64,000 nt of DNA, taken from positions 496,001-560,000 of the forward strand of contig JAWWNJ010000117.1 of NCBI GenBank assembly GCA_037176885.1, written 5' to 3'. Each line of letters opens with the position of its first letter. Within the stretch, counting starts at the first letter, position 1. A program made the translations under genes and the position numbers. The notes below the pieces were generated by a model. It saw only the letters and a program-made list of their open reading frames with translations, was not told where the DNA came from and searched no databases. Origin of the DNA: Favolaschia claudopus (taxonomy: Eukaryota > Basidiomycota > Agaricomycetes > Agaricales > Mycenaceae). This document shows, piece after piece, positions 44,044-53,429 of this stretch.

Positions 44044-45694
44044 CTAGAACGGCAGCAACTGCGTCTCGTCGTCCGGCAATTCTGCATGCAAGGCATAATA
44101 TTCCATCGGCGAAGTAAAAGCAGCCACTGTGGTCGCATAACCCCCTGACTTTCCCATAGTTGGTTCACAAGGTTTCAATGGGAAATTCACCGGAAAAATC
44201 TGTGAATTCCACTATGGAGTTGTGAATTTCACGGAGATATTTTCACTGGGTCCAACTATGTGAGTGGGACATTCCATGGTGTTAATTCACATGGTTTGGG
44301 AATGATATCCACCTCATATTCCAATGAAAACTCTTTCACTGGGTTGGATTCCCTTCCAATACTCCGGGAAGTCACTTGAAAAATACGTGAAAACACAGTG
44401 GAAACTGCATGAAAAATCTACTACGTACCCCTCGCTTTGACCAGTGTCAGCATACAAGTATTAGTCTTATCTCTTTTGTACGGAAGTACTTACCGAACAA
44501 TTACATTACAACAAGTCTTTGCTAACGATTACTAAGTTACGGTACTCAAAGTATGTAAATTGACTATATTACTGTATTAGGAACACAACCAGTACTGGTG
44601 ACCAGAACCATGTACCGTGTTCGAGGCAACTTGAACTCCATGAATTTCACGAGGTTTACGGGTGAATTTCCAAGAGTTGCCAGGAAGCGAGGAATGAACT
44701 TTCTGAGCAGTTTTCACACATATGCATTCATTCGATTTTCGAGTGAAATTCACGCACTTCATATTGCGGACTCTAATTATGTGAATCGGGTACGTGAAGT
44801 CACAACCCCATGAATCTGAATTCCCTAGATAAACCCGTGAATTGTGGAATTCATGGTCCGGCTATGGGAAATTCATGGGGTTCTGCGACCACAGTGAGCA
44901 GCAGCATTTGCACGGGGCACTGGCGCAGGCTCGGGACAATCGTGAGCGTAATGGCCACGCTTCTGGCACCGGAAGCAAGTGATCTCTGAAACGGGACGGC
45001 GAGGGCGAGTATTCGTAGCGGCGGCTGTAGCAAGAGCGTCCGAAACGGGCTGGTTCTCGGTGGACACTGTGTTGTTGAGCGCGAACCTCTGCAGACGGCC
45101 AGTGACGTAGGTGATGTCGGCAGCACGGGGGTCATCCTCGAGAGCGGACGTGACGGGAGCGAAATCGGAAGGAAGTGATGCAAGAATGCACGCAATGATG
45201 AGGGAATCAGAGACAGTCTCACCAAGACTGTTGAGCAGGCTCCCGAGCTCGCGAATCGTCTTGACGTAGGTCTCGATGGACATCTCCGGCGTCTTCTTGG
45301 TGTTCATCATCAACCGGTACGTTGCCACCACGGAACCCAGGCCCTTGACCAAGTGGTACTTCTGCAGGACTGCGATCATAGCCAGCGGATCGTGATCAAT
45401 GCCCTCGATGTGCACGTACTGATCTGGGTCCAAACTCTCCACAATCAACCCAGCAGCGAGCGATTGCTTGGTACTCCATTCCCTCCACTTCGGACCGCCT
45501 CTGACAGCAGGCTCGGGCCGCTTCGGTAGTCCAATATCCGACTCCTTCGCTGCATCGGCCTCGGTAAACCACTCGATGTATTCCAGCACACCCTTCTTCC
45601 TCATCTCGGCTCTCCTCTGAATCATCCAACTCTTAAACAACGGCCCACCAGCATTATCCTTCAAAATGATCTTCGCAAGCTTCGATTCGGACAT
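44044..45694 (-). pseudogene. Copia-type Gag interrupted by a MITE
   Basis: I place the start at MSESKLAKIILKD (45694); an in-frame ATG lies 17 codons upstream. The N-terminal region (LFKSWMIQRRAEMRKKGVLE) and the UBN2-like Copia gag domain (DHDPLAMIAVLQKYHLVKG, MSIETYVKTIRELGSLLNSL, LASLPSDFAPVTSALE) are intact. A CCHC knuckle (CFRCQKRGHYAHDC) follows near residue 255. Just after it the frame enters the terminal repeat of the MITE at 44896 and stops within its first codons. Beyond the MITE, at 44124, the original frame resumes with AFTSPMEYYALH and ends at 44044. The insertion removes about 25 C-terminal residues after the knuckle, so a shortened but possibly functional Gag is still made. 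Confidence 0.85.
44125..44896. mobile_element. CACTA-type MITE inside the Copia gag
   Basis: Bases 44125-44159 and 44862-44896 are 35-bp inverted repeats starting CACTGTGGTCGCA. Flanks AGC (44122-44124 and 44897-44899) form a 3-bp duplication. CACTR ends plus 3-bp duplications are the signature of CACTA/EnSpm elements. The interior is packed with GTGAATT(T)C-like motifs in both orientations, at least ten near the ends, like CACTA subterminal transposase sites. There is no ORF of note in the 772 bp. Confidence 0.85.
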
Positions 45695-45980
45695 GACGAC
45701 GGCAACGACGGATCGGCGAGAGAAAAGGGGGCTCGACGACGGCAAACTCGGGCGTTAACGAACGCGGCAGGTATAACGGGGCTCCCACTGGAACCGGCAA
45801 CGGGAAAAACGGGCGTTAACGAACGCAGCAAGGACACGGGCACAAAAGTGCGGTAACACGGGCACACAGGGGTGCGGCAGAGGTTCGATTCGGGCACGGA
45901 GCGAGGTGCGGCGGGCGGAGGGCGGCGGCAGGTCGGGGCCAGCAAAGGATAAGGTCAGGCACGCTTTCTGACTGCGAATC

Positions 45981-46120
45981 TGTTGAGGACGGACGACGAT
46001 GGGGGGAAAAGACAAGAGGGGAAGCTCCCCGATACATTAGAAATACTATACTTAAATAACGGTTGTAATAGGGGTCGGGTCGGACCGTAGCAAACCGATG
46101 CCAAGCACCGATCGTCAACA
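45981..46120 (-). repeat. 5' LTR of the Copia-type element
   Basis: 140 bp. On the minus strand it begins TGTTGACGATCGG and ends CGTCCTCAACA, with a TATTTAAGTATAG promoter-like box. Internal sequence next to it is GATTCGCAGTCAG. In the leader between it and gag, CGGGCGTTAACGAACGC is repeated directly at about 45749 and 45809. Confidence 0.9.
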
Positions 46121-46125
46121 AATCT

Positions 46126-46939
46126 GGCTGTTCCTGTCATATGTTGCTACAAGTCTTTATTCTGTTGAGTCTAATACACAATATCACACCATAAAGTCTA
46201 TACTGCCTATAACTACCCATAAATCCCGTGTTTTTACAAGCTCGTAAACCACAGTCAGATCAGCCGTGTCGGCGGTCAAACCGGCTGTGGCGGCGCGGTC
46301 AGCCTGACTGCGGCCCCACAGTCGGACCATGGTCAGATTGACCAAGGAAGTGTTTATTCGTCAAACCCATGCAAAGAGAGGGTTTATTTAATATAATATC
46401 AGATTGTACATAGCGGCACTCTGCGCTCATCGCAGGTTTTTTTGTATCGAAATTTAACACTATCGTTCCCATCACCTCGTTCCCGCCTAAACATCGACCA
46501 AGGTAGCCCTACATCTCACAAGCCCTCATCGTCGCCCACGCAACTCGGACGCTGCACCGACACACCGACATCACCATGCCCCGCGCGTCCCAGCCGAGGA
46601 TCACTGGCAGCCGAACGCGACAAGTTGAACAGCTCCTACACCTGATGTCAGTGTCAGCTTGACAAAGATGTCTGATTCGCGTCGTGGACACTTGAGCTTG
46701 TACGACCTGACAGTTTCCACATCCCAAAAAATATGAAGAGCACCGTATCCGACGCCCAGGCTTAACTCACAGTTGGTGTGTCTGCTGAAGTAGTGGCTCG
46801 GCTGGCCATATAGCCGGAGTAACGACTTCGGTCGTTACTCGTATAGCCTGCCCCCTTAATATGTATACTGTACCATTTCGATCAATTCGCCCGGCCTGTG
46901 ACCTGTGACACCTTGAAACGAAATCCAAAGTTCGTCAAT
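46126..46939. other. No recognised gene
   Basis: Contains CAGACTGACCG-type motifs (see 43023-43816) and a 67-codon Ser/Pro-rich frame at 46442 with no domain. GTAACGACTTCGGTCGTTAC near 46817 is a perfect palindrome. Confidence 0.35.
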
Positions 46940-47589
46940 CACTGCATTCAGGACCCCTCTAGCAACGCCAAAAGCTTGGTTTGGCTGCATCGTGGCAGCT
47001 TCGGCTAACTGAGGCTATGTTGCGGCTGCCTTCGGCCACGACACCCAGCCGCGGAGATGTAGCCAAATCGCCGGCAGCTGTGGCTAGGCCGTCGGCCAGC
47101 TTTGGCTAACCGGACTAGCCGTAAGCCAGCGCCGTGATGGCTGAATTGCCGCCCTTGTCTGCCGCCTCCCACCTGCTTCCAGCACAGGCTGTAAACTTTC
47201 CCTCAGCACCTGATGGACACTATCGAAAGCCTCAGGCAACCTCTACCTCCGCAAACGCAGTCATTGAAGTAAATGGAATAAGTGTTTCTCACGATATCTA
47301 AAAAAAAGCCTGCCTTGAGCCTGCCTTTATTTTATTTTTTTGCTGCCATAAGGCATTCCCTTCCTTCCCTGCTCTCAGTCGTCGGTTTTTTGGTGCGTTA
47401 GAATTCGTATATACTTAGCTCTTGCCAACCCCTTTATAGCTTCAAAGGTATCTATCTGTGGCTTGGTGCGGCTTGGTGCGGCTAACTGGGCTAGCCAGCG
47501 GTAGCCGGCGTCAGCTACGTCGGCTAGCCGTACGTCCTCGGCTATTCTCGGCTATGCGTCTGTTGGCTAGAAAGGCTCTGAATGCAGTG
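46940..47589. mobile_element. CACTA-type MITE with CGGCTAGCC repeats
   Basis: Ends are inverted (CACTGCATTCAG, then TCTAGC after a few variable bases). AAT flanks both sides (46937-46939 and 47590-47592) as a 3-bp duplication. More than a dozen GGCTA/TAGCC motifs, often CGGCTAGCC, crowd both ends, the expected subterminal pattern of CACTA elements. The 650-bp unit lacks an ORF and differs in sequence from the 44125-44896 MITE. Confidence 0.8.
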
Positions 47590-47817
47590 AATGGGCCGGG
47601 CGGAGCGTGACACTTTAAAAATATTCGCCAATGCTTAGAAATACTAGCTACTCACCTCGTACATGGTCAAAAACAGTGTACCAGTCCACAGAATGATAAA
47701 ACAAGTGAAAACGCACGAGAGAATCAAAAACTTTCGAAAAACTTCCAGATAGAGCAGAAAGCGGTGTACATCAATCAAATTAGCTAAGCAATTTTCTGCG
47801 CGAGTACTCTCGCTGCA

Positions 47818-48781
47818 ATGAGGGCTTCTCTTGCAGCTCTAGAGACGCTGCCGTGGGACGGGGAGGTGAAGGGGTTTAGGGCTGGAGGAGCTGTGGATAA
47901 TCTTGCAAGATGGTTGACGAAGGATTGGCTTACAACCGACCACGAGGATCAAATGCTAGAGCTTTCGGCTTCGGACCTCGGAATCAGCGATGGAAGCACA
48001 AGCTGTGTTCAATCCACATACTTTGTACACGCTCTTGCGCAGGCGTACGAAGACCCCGCGACCTATCGAGCTGCCAGCCGATTTGCGTGGCTTCGACGGC
48101 TTGGGATAGCATTTGCGACCAAGCAGCGTCTCCGTCTAGGTACAATTGTCAATGAAGACGAGAATCATTGGACTGCACTCACTATTGACTGCGAAGCGAA
48201 GGTGGTTGGGTATGGGAATGGATTTTTGACAAAGGCGCCAGCGAGTCTACGTAGACATCTTGATTGGTGGCTTTATGAGCACCTCGGGGCCAAATTCAAG
48301 TGGATCGACATACCTGTGGCGAAGCAGAATGATCCATGCTCATGTGGAATCCTCTACTTCGCATTGGCGCACTGGTTTGATCCGGCGCGATTTTCTCTTC
48401 CGACTTTTACAACCGCCTCCATGGCAGAGGAACGTCGCAACATGTTTCTACGGATCATTCAGCGTCATCGGCGCAAGGTATGACTTCAACTTACAAATGT
48501 GGGCACGATTAACACGCCAGTAGACTGGGAACTTTGCAGACGACGCCCGTGATTACGACTTCACGTTTAGGCAGGTTTTCGGCATAAGCAGACGTGTTCT
48601 CGAGCTGGAGGAGGACGAGGATGGGTTAGAGCTCGAGGACTACATTGAAAAAGACGAGGACTCGCCCCAGAGCGACGCCGACTCCACAGGCCCCGGGAAG
48701 CTTCACCAAAGGGTTGTCCGAAAAAAGTGGTTTTTGAGGCCCAAATTTGACGATTTCCTTGTCCGAAAAAGTGGTTTTTGA
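47818..48781 (+). CDS. Ulp1-like (C48) cysteine protease gene, 3' end replaced by a MITE
   Basis: Exon 47818-48477, a 46-nt intron (GTATGA...CCAGTAG), then exon 48524-48781. The Ulp1 fold is read from DENHWTALTIDCEAKVVGYG (catalytic His about 117), Gln 170 and QNDPCSCGILYFALAHWF, with the nucleophile Cys about 176 before Gly. In most relatives an acidic residue follows the YG; here it is Asn (YGNGF, about 134), which may weaken the triad. Ulp1 enzymes process SUMO, and such domains occur often in fungal transposon-linked genes. The second exon (FADDARDYDFTFRQVFGISR, then acidic) runs into the MITE at 48688 and stops at 48781. The native C-terminus is lost and an upstream exon may be missing. 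Confidence 0.75.
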
Positions 48782-49116
48782 GCCCAAAATTTGGCAACCC
48801 TTGTCCGAAAAGTGGTTTTCGAGGGCGTCGAGGGGTTTTCGAGCCTATTTTTGCACGCATGTCTGCCACTTGCTCGGTGATCTTCAAGCTCGGCGAACAC
48901 TTTGCTCGGATTTGCCACGAAAAGGTGCGTTTTGAGCCTATTTTGATGCGAAAATCGATTTTTGTGACATTTTTTGGCCGGGTCACCTATGTGACATGTC
49001 ACGACCCTTGTCCGAAAAGTGGTTTTTCAGGCCGATTCGAGCCCCAAAAAAGTGGTTTTTGAGGCCAAAATCTGAAAATTTTTGGGACAACCCTTTGGTG
49101 GAGCTTCCCGGGGCCT
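48688..49116. mobile_element. MITE inserted in the Ulp1-like gene
   Basis: Ends are inverted over about 30 bp, starting AGGCCCCGGGAAGCT with the inner CACCAAAGGGTTGTCC. GACTCCAC (48680-48687) and TACTCCAC (49117-49124) match at 7 of 8 positions as a target duplication, which suits hAT-like or P-like elements. Inside, TGTCCGAAAA(A)GTGGTTTTT recurs at least four times. The right flank meets another MITE within a few bases. Confidence 0.75.
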
Positions 49117-49130
49117 TACTCCACTATATA

Positions 49131-49420
49131 CAGTGGCGGCAAAATCTGATGTCACCCCCAAAAAGGAAATTCTCATCAATTCAACTCGTTTTCTTTTCTG
49201 TGCCCTGTTTTCTGTGGCCGGACCTTTCACAGTGCATTCCAGACATAGATTTGAAACACATGCACCCTTTTCCATCTCAGGATACCTCGAAAATTGACAC
49301 TTTTTGGGCAAGACTTCCCAACCATCTTTGGCCCAGTTCTCCTCAATGAATGGACCTATCCTTCTCAATCTTGCCTCCACAGGCAGTGGATTTGCCGTTC
49401 CAATGGATCTGTGCCCTTGT
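49131..49420. mobile_element. Second copy of the CAGTGGCGGC mariner-type MITE, right end lost
   Basis: Starts after TA (49129-49130) with CAGTGGCGGCAAAATCTGAT and follows the 39702-40059 copy to about 49420 (ACCATCTTTGGCCCAGTTC, CAATGGATCTG). The copies then diverge and no right terminal repeat is present. Confidence 0.75.
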
Positions 49421-49780
49421 CGCTACATACCACTGGAATGCCAGAGACTGGCGCTATGCGATGGAATGATAATTGAAAGGACGGGCACAAAACTGGCACA
49501 AAGCGTCTGAAAGCCCTGATGCTTGGTGTTCAGCCAAGGACATAGAGGCCGAAGCCCAGAGCAAAAGTGCTGTGCAAGTGTCGCAAATTTCTTTTTCCTG
49601 TTACCGGCGACGGTCGTCCGCGGTCGTTTGTTATCGGGGAGCTTCAGGTCGTCAGCCTGACAGCCGCCTCATCGAAGGGGCTCGGAAACGATCGGGGCAT
49701 ATCTTACCCGACAGCCTGACAGCCCGATAATGTCTTTTCGGGCACGATCTCCAACTACTCCAGAACTAATGAAAAACAAG
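49421..49780. other. No recognised gene
   Basis: GACAGCC(T/G) and CGATAA/TTATCGG motifs (49620-49735) resemble TTATCGGGGATGGTCGG sequence near 53527, perhaps fragments of one repeat. Confidence 0.35.
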
Positions 49781-49919
49781 AAAATTTTATTATTCAGTCC
49801 GAAGTCGCTTGGTTGCAAGCAGGTTTGTAGTACTTAATTTTGAAGTGATAAGTTGTAATGTCAATTGAACTTGAGTTGAAGTAGAGTGTAATAAATTGTA
49901 TTGAGTCTGTGTAACAATC

Positions 49920-49993
49920 GTGAGCAGTCAGAGTTGAACCGGCGTGGAGTACAAGAGAAAACGCAGCCCTTACCATTCGGCCACGCGCGCATT
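49920..49993 (-). other. tRNA-like segment with A-box and B-box
   Basis: On the minus strand, TGGCCGAATGG matches the A-box consensus TRGCNNARYNGG and GGTTCAACTCT resembles the B-box GGTTCGANTCC about 45 nt later. The D-arm can nearly pair, but no acceptable anticodon stem or T-stem forms, so it is not a functional tRNA. It could be a tRNA pseudogene or the head of a SINE, with the AT-rich 49780-49919 as its body. Confidence 0.35.
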
Positions 49994-50124
49994 ATTGGTT
50001 GAGGAAGTGAACTCCAAGTGAACTCCAACATATGAGGTCAGCTCCACAGCCAAGCACGACCAAACAAATGACACGGTCTGACGGCTGCCATGGACACTCA
50101 CCGACTCCCCTATACACCACCTCC

Positions 50125-50763
50125 ATGTCTCCTACCTCTGTTACCCTTCGTCGCTCGTCCTCAGACATCTCACACGTCTCGGACTCAGAACCTGAGCGCA
50201 TCGCCGCCACGCAACGCGCCAAGTCATCTCGTAAGGCTCGCCGCCAACGCGAAGCCCTTGCCTCGATTCCCAATGTCTCCTCGTCGACAAATGAAGACGT
50301 ATCCGGCCGGATTTTGGTGCTGGAGGACACGGTGAAGCAACTGGAATGCGAGTTGAAGCTCATGCGGGACGAGATTCGCGGTATGCCCGGTGCGTAACAG
50401 GACTTTCCATTAATTCAATTCATCCATTACATCCCGTCGGCAGCCGCGCCCAGACTATCCGTGACTCGGCGTGCAACTGCCAGTCCACCGAGTACTCCTC
50501 CGCCCAAGCGATTCCGCGTCCATCACGACGCATGTGTTGGGAACGACAGCCCACTCGGTCGCATCGACTCGCCCCTCATCCATCAAAGCTCCTTGCGTCT
50601 CCCCACTCCGGAACGGGATGCAAATAGTCGGGAGCTCGAAGAATCTGTGCGGTCTGCAATCTATGGCACCAAATCCCCCCAGCTTTACATCTCGGGCAAG
50701 GAGAACATCGCCTCACCATCCCCAACGAAGCGAAAGGTTTTAACGAGGAGATGTAATGGCTAA
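50125..50763 (+). CDS. Small basic coiled-coil protein, unknown function
   Basis: Exon 50125-50389, a 54-nt intron (GTGCGT...CGGCAG) and exon 50444-50763 join in phase, giving about 194 residues (MSPTSVTLRRSSSDISHVSD). An in-frame ATG at 50032 would add 31 residues. A basic run (RAKSSRKARRQREA) precedes a short leucine-zipper-like coil (ILVLEDTVKQLECELKLMRD), the order of a bZIP, though the basic part lacks the bZIP NxxAAxxCR core. A KEN sequence (SGKENIASPSPTKRKV) near the C-terminus resembles an APC/C degron beside a basic nuclear-signal-like patch. No stop or frameshift is present. It ends 65 bp before the end of the minus-strand gene, tail to tail. Confidence 0.6.
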
Positions 50764-50827
50764 AATCGGGGTTTTTTTCATACAAAACAATATATTCTTT
50801 TTGTTCCAATTGCATTCCTCGAGTGAT

Positions 50828-51944
50828 TTACTGGTCATCACCACTCTCCTCGCCGTCGCCGGTCTCGCCATCCCCCGCATTGTCCATGTCAACGTCCTCC
50901 TCCTCCTCGACCTCGGCATTTCTGATCGCATCCAACGCAGCATCCAGCTCGTCACCACCGGCAGCGCCATTCGTGACTCTGACATCCCCAAGACTCATTT
51001 CACTGTCCGGGAAAAGCTCCGCGTCCCACTCTCTGAAAAGTGCGAGAACGGGCTTGGAGCGATTGCGAAGCCCTTCGAGAAGGTAACGCAGGTACGACTC
51101 GTAGCATGAGTACCAATTAATTCCTGTTTGCTGACCTTTCTTCTTGAGCTCGACGTCCATCGACAGGGCCCAAAGCGTCTCGCATAGAAGTAAGTGAAAG
51201 CTCGGCTGTCAAAGTATTCGAACTCACCAAGAGCACCTGCGCAGGCAACAAAGCCTGGTGTGGAGTTCGAGATATTGTGCATCTGTTGCATGCAACGGGG
51301 CCCGGAAACGCATGGCTTGTTGGTCGCCATCTTGATAGGTTTTTTCTTCCCATAAATGACAGCGGCAGCGACCTGCGAATGTAAGTTTCACAACTCGCGC
51401 CACAAGTTCGTGATACATACATGCATGACAAGCTTGTTTTTCAGGAATGTTTCGACGTTGAGGCGGTCCGCGCCGTCGCTATGCAGGGCGGGTGCATCAA
51501 ATGGATGAAATGTCATTTTGCCGGAGTCGTCCTTTCTCCCGCCAATGAGGTCGGCGTACCCAGCACGGAGCGCCATATCTTGAATGTCCAAAGCATCGCC
51601 AACGCGGGGGTGTAGATGGGCAACGAAGACAGCTCCAATATCGTTGCGAAGACGACTGGATGGTATTTGACCGCTGTCTATCCATCGCCTTGTTGAACTG
51701 AACGAGCTTGTCAGTTTTTTTGCGGAGATTTTATCTTGGCGCGTACCGTATGCACCAGCCACGATTTGCCAACATCTCCATGCAGCTCTTCTGGAAGAAC
51801 CTCGAGGACAGCGCGCAATTCACCCTGCATCTTTGTACGCATGTTGTCGAAACGATTCTTTTCGTTATAGGACGCGTTCTCGACGGCACCCAACACTTTC
51901 TTTGGCGATTGCACAAACCACAACCCTTGAGTCATCACTGGCAA
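50828..51944 (-). pseudogene. DUF6698-like gene of Agaricomycetes, probably decayed
   Basis: Minus exons are visible at about 51944-51747, 51697-51421, 51372-51228 and 51178-50828. They encode MRTKMQGELRAVLEVLPEEL, RLRNDIGAVFVAHLHPRVGD, LNVETFLKNKLVMH joined in phase to VAAAVIYGKKKPIK, ISNSTPGFVACAGAL, and GINWYSCYESYLRYLLEG, with an acidic tail (EVEEEEDVDMDNAGDGE). The order (GKK, a small TPG motif, then SGINY-like block) resembles what I recall of DUF6698 proteins, an expanded Agaricomycete family of unknown role. Two of the junctions do not agree in phase, so either my splice sites are wrong or the copy is frameshifted. Confidence 0.5.
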
Positions 51945-51959
51945 AATTCTCTCGCTGGC

Positions 51960-53429
51960 GAAATCTCAAACATATCAACGACTTGGCTACGAAAGATTTC
52001 ACCGACGGCCAGACTCATCTCGATATTCTCAAGGTCAGAGTTTTGTTTGGGCAATGGTTTGTCTACGAATTCAAGAAGATGCTGAGAAACCCTTTCTTCT
52101 TAGTGTATTGTTTATATTCTCTGCGAGATTCTCCCCCCGAAATCGACGCTGATACGTGCATCCGAGCTCTGTTGAAGTGTCGAATGTTGCTTGGCTTACG
52201 CGTGATGACGACGAGTCGACAGCTTGTTGTTCAACAATGCATAGAAGACTACGAAAAATGGTGCAAGGTACAGCCACCATTTTTCTTTAAGCTCGAGTTG
52301 CTGACTAGTTCTATCTCAAGCGCGTTTCCGAGGACTACGACAAGAACTTCAAGTTTCCGAAACAACACTATCTTATTACACGCCCTCGATGATGTTCGTT
52401 TGAAGGGTGTGCTGCGCAACGGTACCACTCGAACGGGGGAAGGAATACACCCAAGAAGTCAAACAACACTATGGCCAGACAAATAAGCGCAACACGGAAG
52501 CCCAGGTGAGCTAATGTTGAATCTTACTCCAATGAAAACACTTAGAATAAGCAGATTTCTATTCGCGACGAGGATCAAGAGGTTGTCGCTCGGACGCGCC
52601 TGTTTGATCGACGATTTTTTCAGGCGCGCTTCGCAAACGGCTGAGTTGTCAGACGCCAGCAGCGACACCGATGCCACAAATCAAGAAGCCGATGTTGCTC
52701 AGTTCAAACAAGGCTCCGCACGGCGTGTCCCGAAATCACGGATCTCGCCCGCAAATGTGGAGAACCAGTGGATTTTTGGCTCGCCGCTGCAGTATAGTGA
52801 CAGCCGCAGTTACGAGGATTTACATGGGGGAAATAATCCCATATACCGTGCTCTTGATCCTCGTCTTCGAGAATTTCTGCACTCGCAATTTCCCGACGAA
52901 TATCTGACTTACGAGGACACGATCATGGCAAGTGTTTCTTTCTCTTTTTCCTTGCGCAAACTTATCGCACATACAGATCGAGATATTTCAATGTGTTTAC
53001 ATTGCGTATCAGTCAAAGGATGACTGGACCAATGCTGAGGATATTTTGCGCTGCAACAGTAACTGGTACAATTCTGGGCCTCGGTACGATTGTGTCCTTT
53101 TCAACTCTGATCAACCGGGCGTCGCATGTGCTCGATTGCGATCCCTCGTTCGCTGCCAGCTGCCCTCAGGTCGTGTTGTGGATCTTGCTGTTGTGCAAAA
53201 TATGAAGCCCAACAAGTGGCGGCCGAAAACTTCGTGGGACGGCTGTGTTGTGTTCGAGGAGGAGGTAGACTTGACTTTCCTCCTCATGGACTTTGTCATC
53301 CGAGGTGCATTGTTGGCTCATGCTCAGGGACCATCAAACTCGCGTCGCAACTTTCATTATCTTGTGGATGTAGTCGACGGTGATATGTTTTTACGCGTGC
53401 TCAATGCTATAGGCCATGTATGCAATTAA
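51960..53429 (+). pseudogene. Large Agaricomycete multicopy-family protein, frameshifted
   Basis: Five exon blocks lie at about 51960-52033, 52105-52267, 52321-52505, 52546-52927 and 52977-53429. They read LKHINDLATKDFTDGQTHLD, CIRALLKCRMLLGLRVMTTS, EDYDKNFKFPKQHY, then after a frame change HALDDVRLKGVLRNGTTRTG, then QISIRDEDQEVVARTRLFDR, and finally IFQCVYIAYQSKDDWTNAED to a TAA. This series is familiar from very abundant uncharacterised Agaricomycete genes that behave like transposon cargo; the function is unknown. I count shifts near 52370, 52475 (CAC[C]CAAGAA) and 52652. The last intron uses a GC donor (ATG|GCAAGT). The first exon lies head to head with the preceding minus-strand gene. 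Confidence 0.65.

Larger units (their letters stand above)
43822..46120 (-). mobile_element. Young gag-only Copia-type LTR element
   Basis: The 2,299-bp unit has 140-bp LTRs at 43822-43961 and 45981-46120 that differ at a single base. It is flanked by perfect 5-bp duplications AATCT at 43817-43821 and 46121-46125. Transcription runs on the minus strand. The sequence beside the 3' LTR (AAAGTGGGAG on the minus strand) is a fitting polypurine tract. Only Gag is encoded, so reverse transcriptase and integrase must be supplied in trans. Subtracting the 772-bp MITE inserted in its gag leaves an element of about 1.5 kb. Confidence 0.9.

Noticed and set aside
43939..44148. Plus-strand ORF at the end of the Copia element
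   Set aside because: It spans LTR, gag antisense and MITE terminal repeat, so it is not an independent gene.
49920..49993. Functional tRNA gene on the minus strand
   Set aside because: A-box and B-box are present but anticodon and T stems do not pair, so only a tRNA-like relic is supported.
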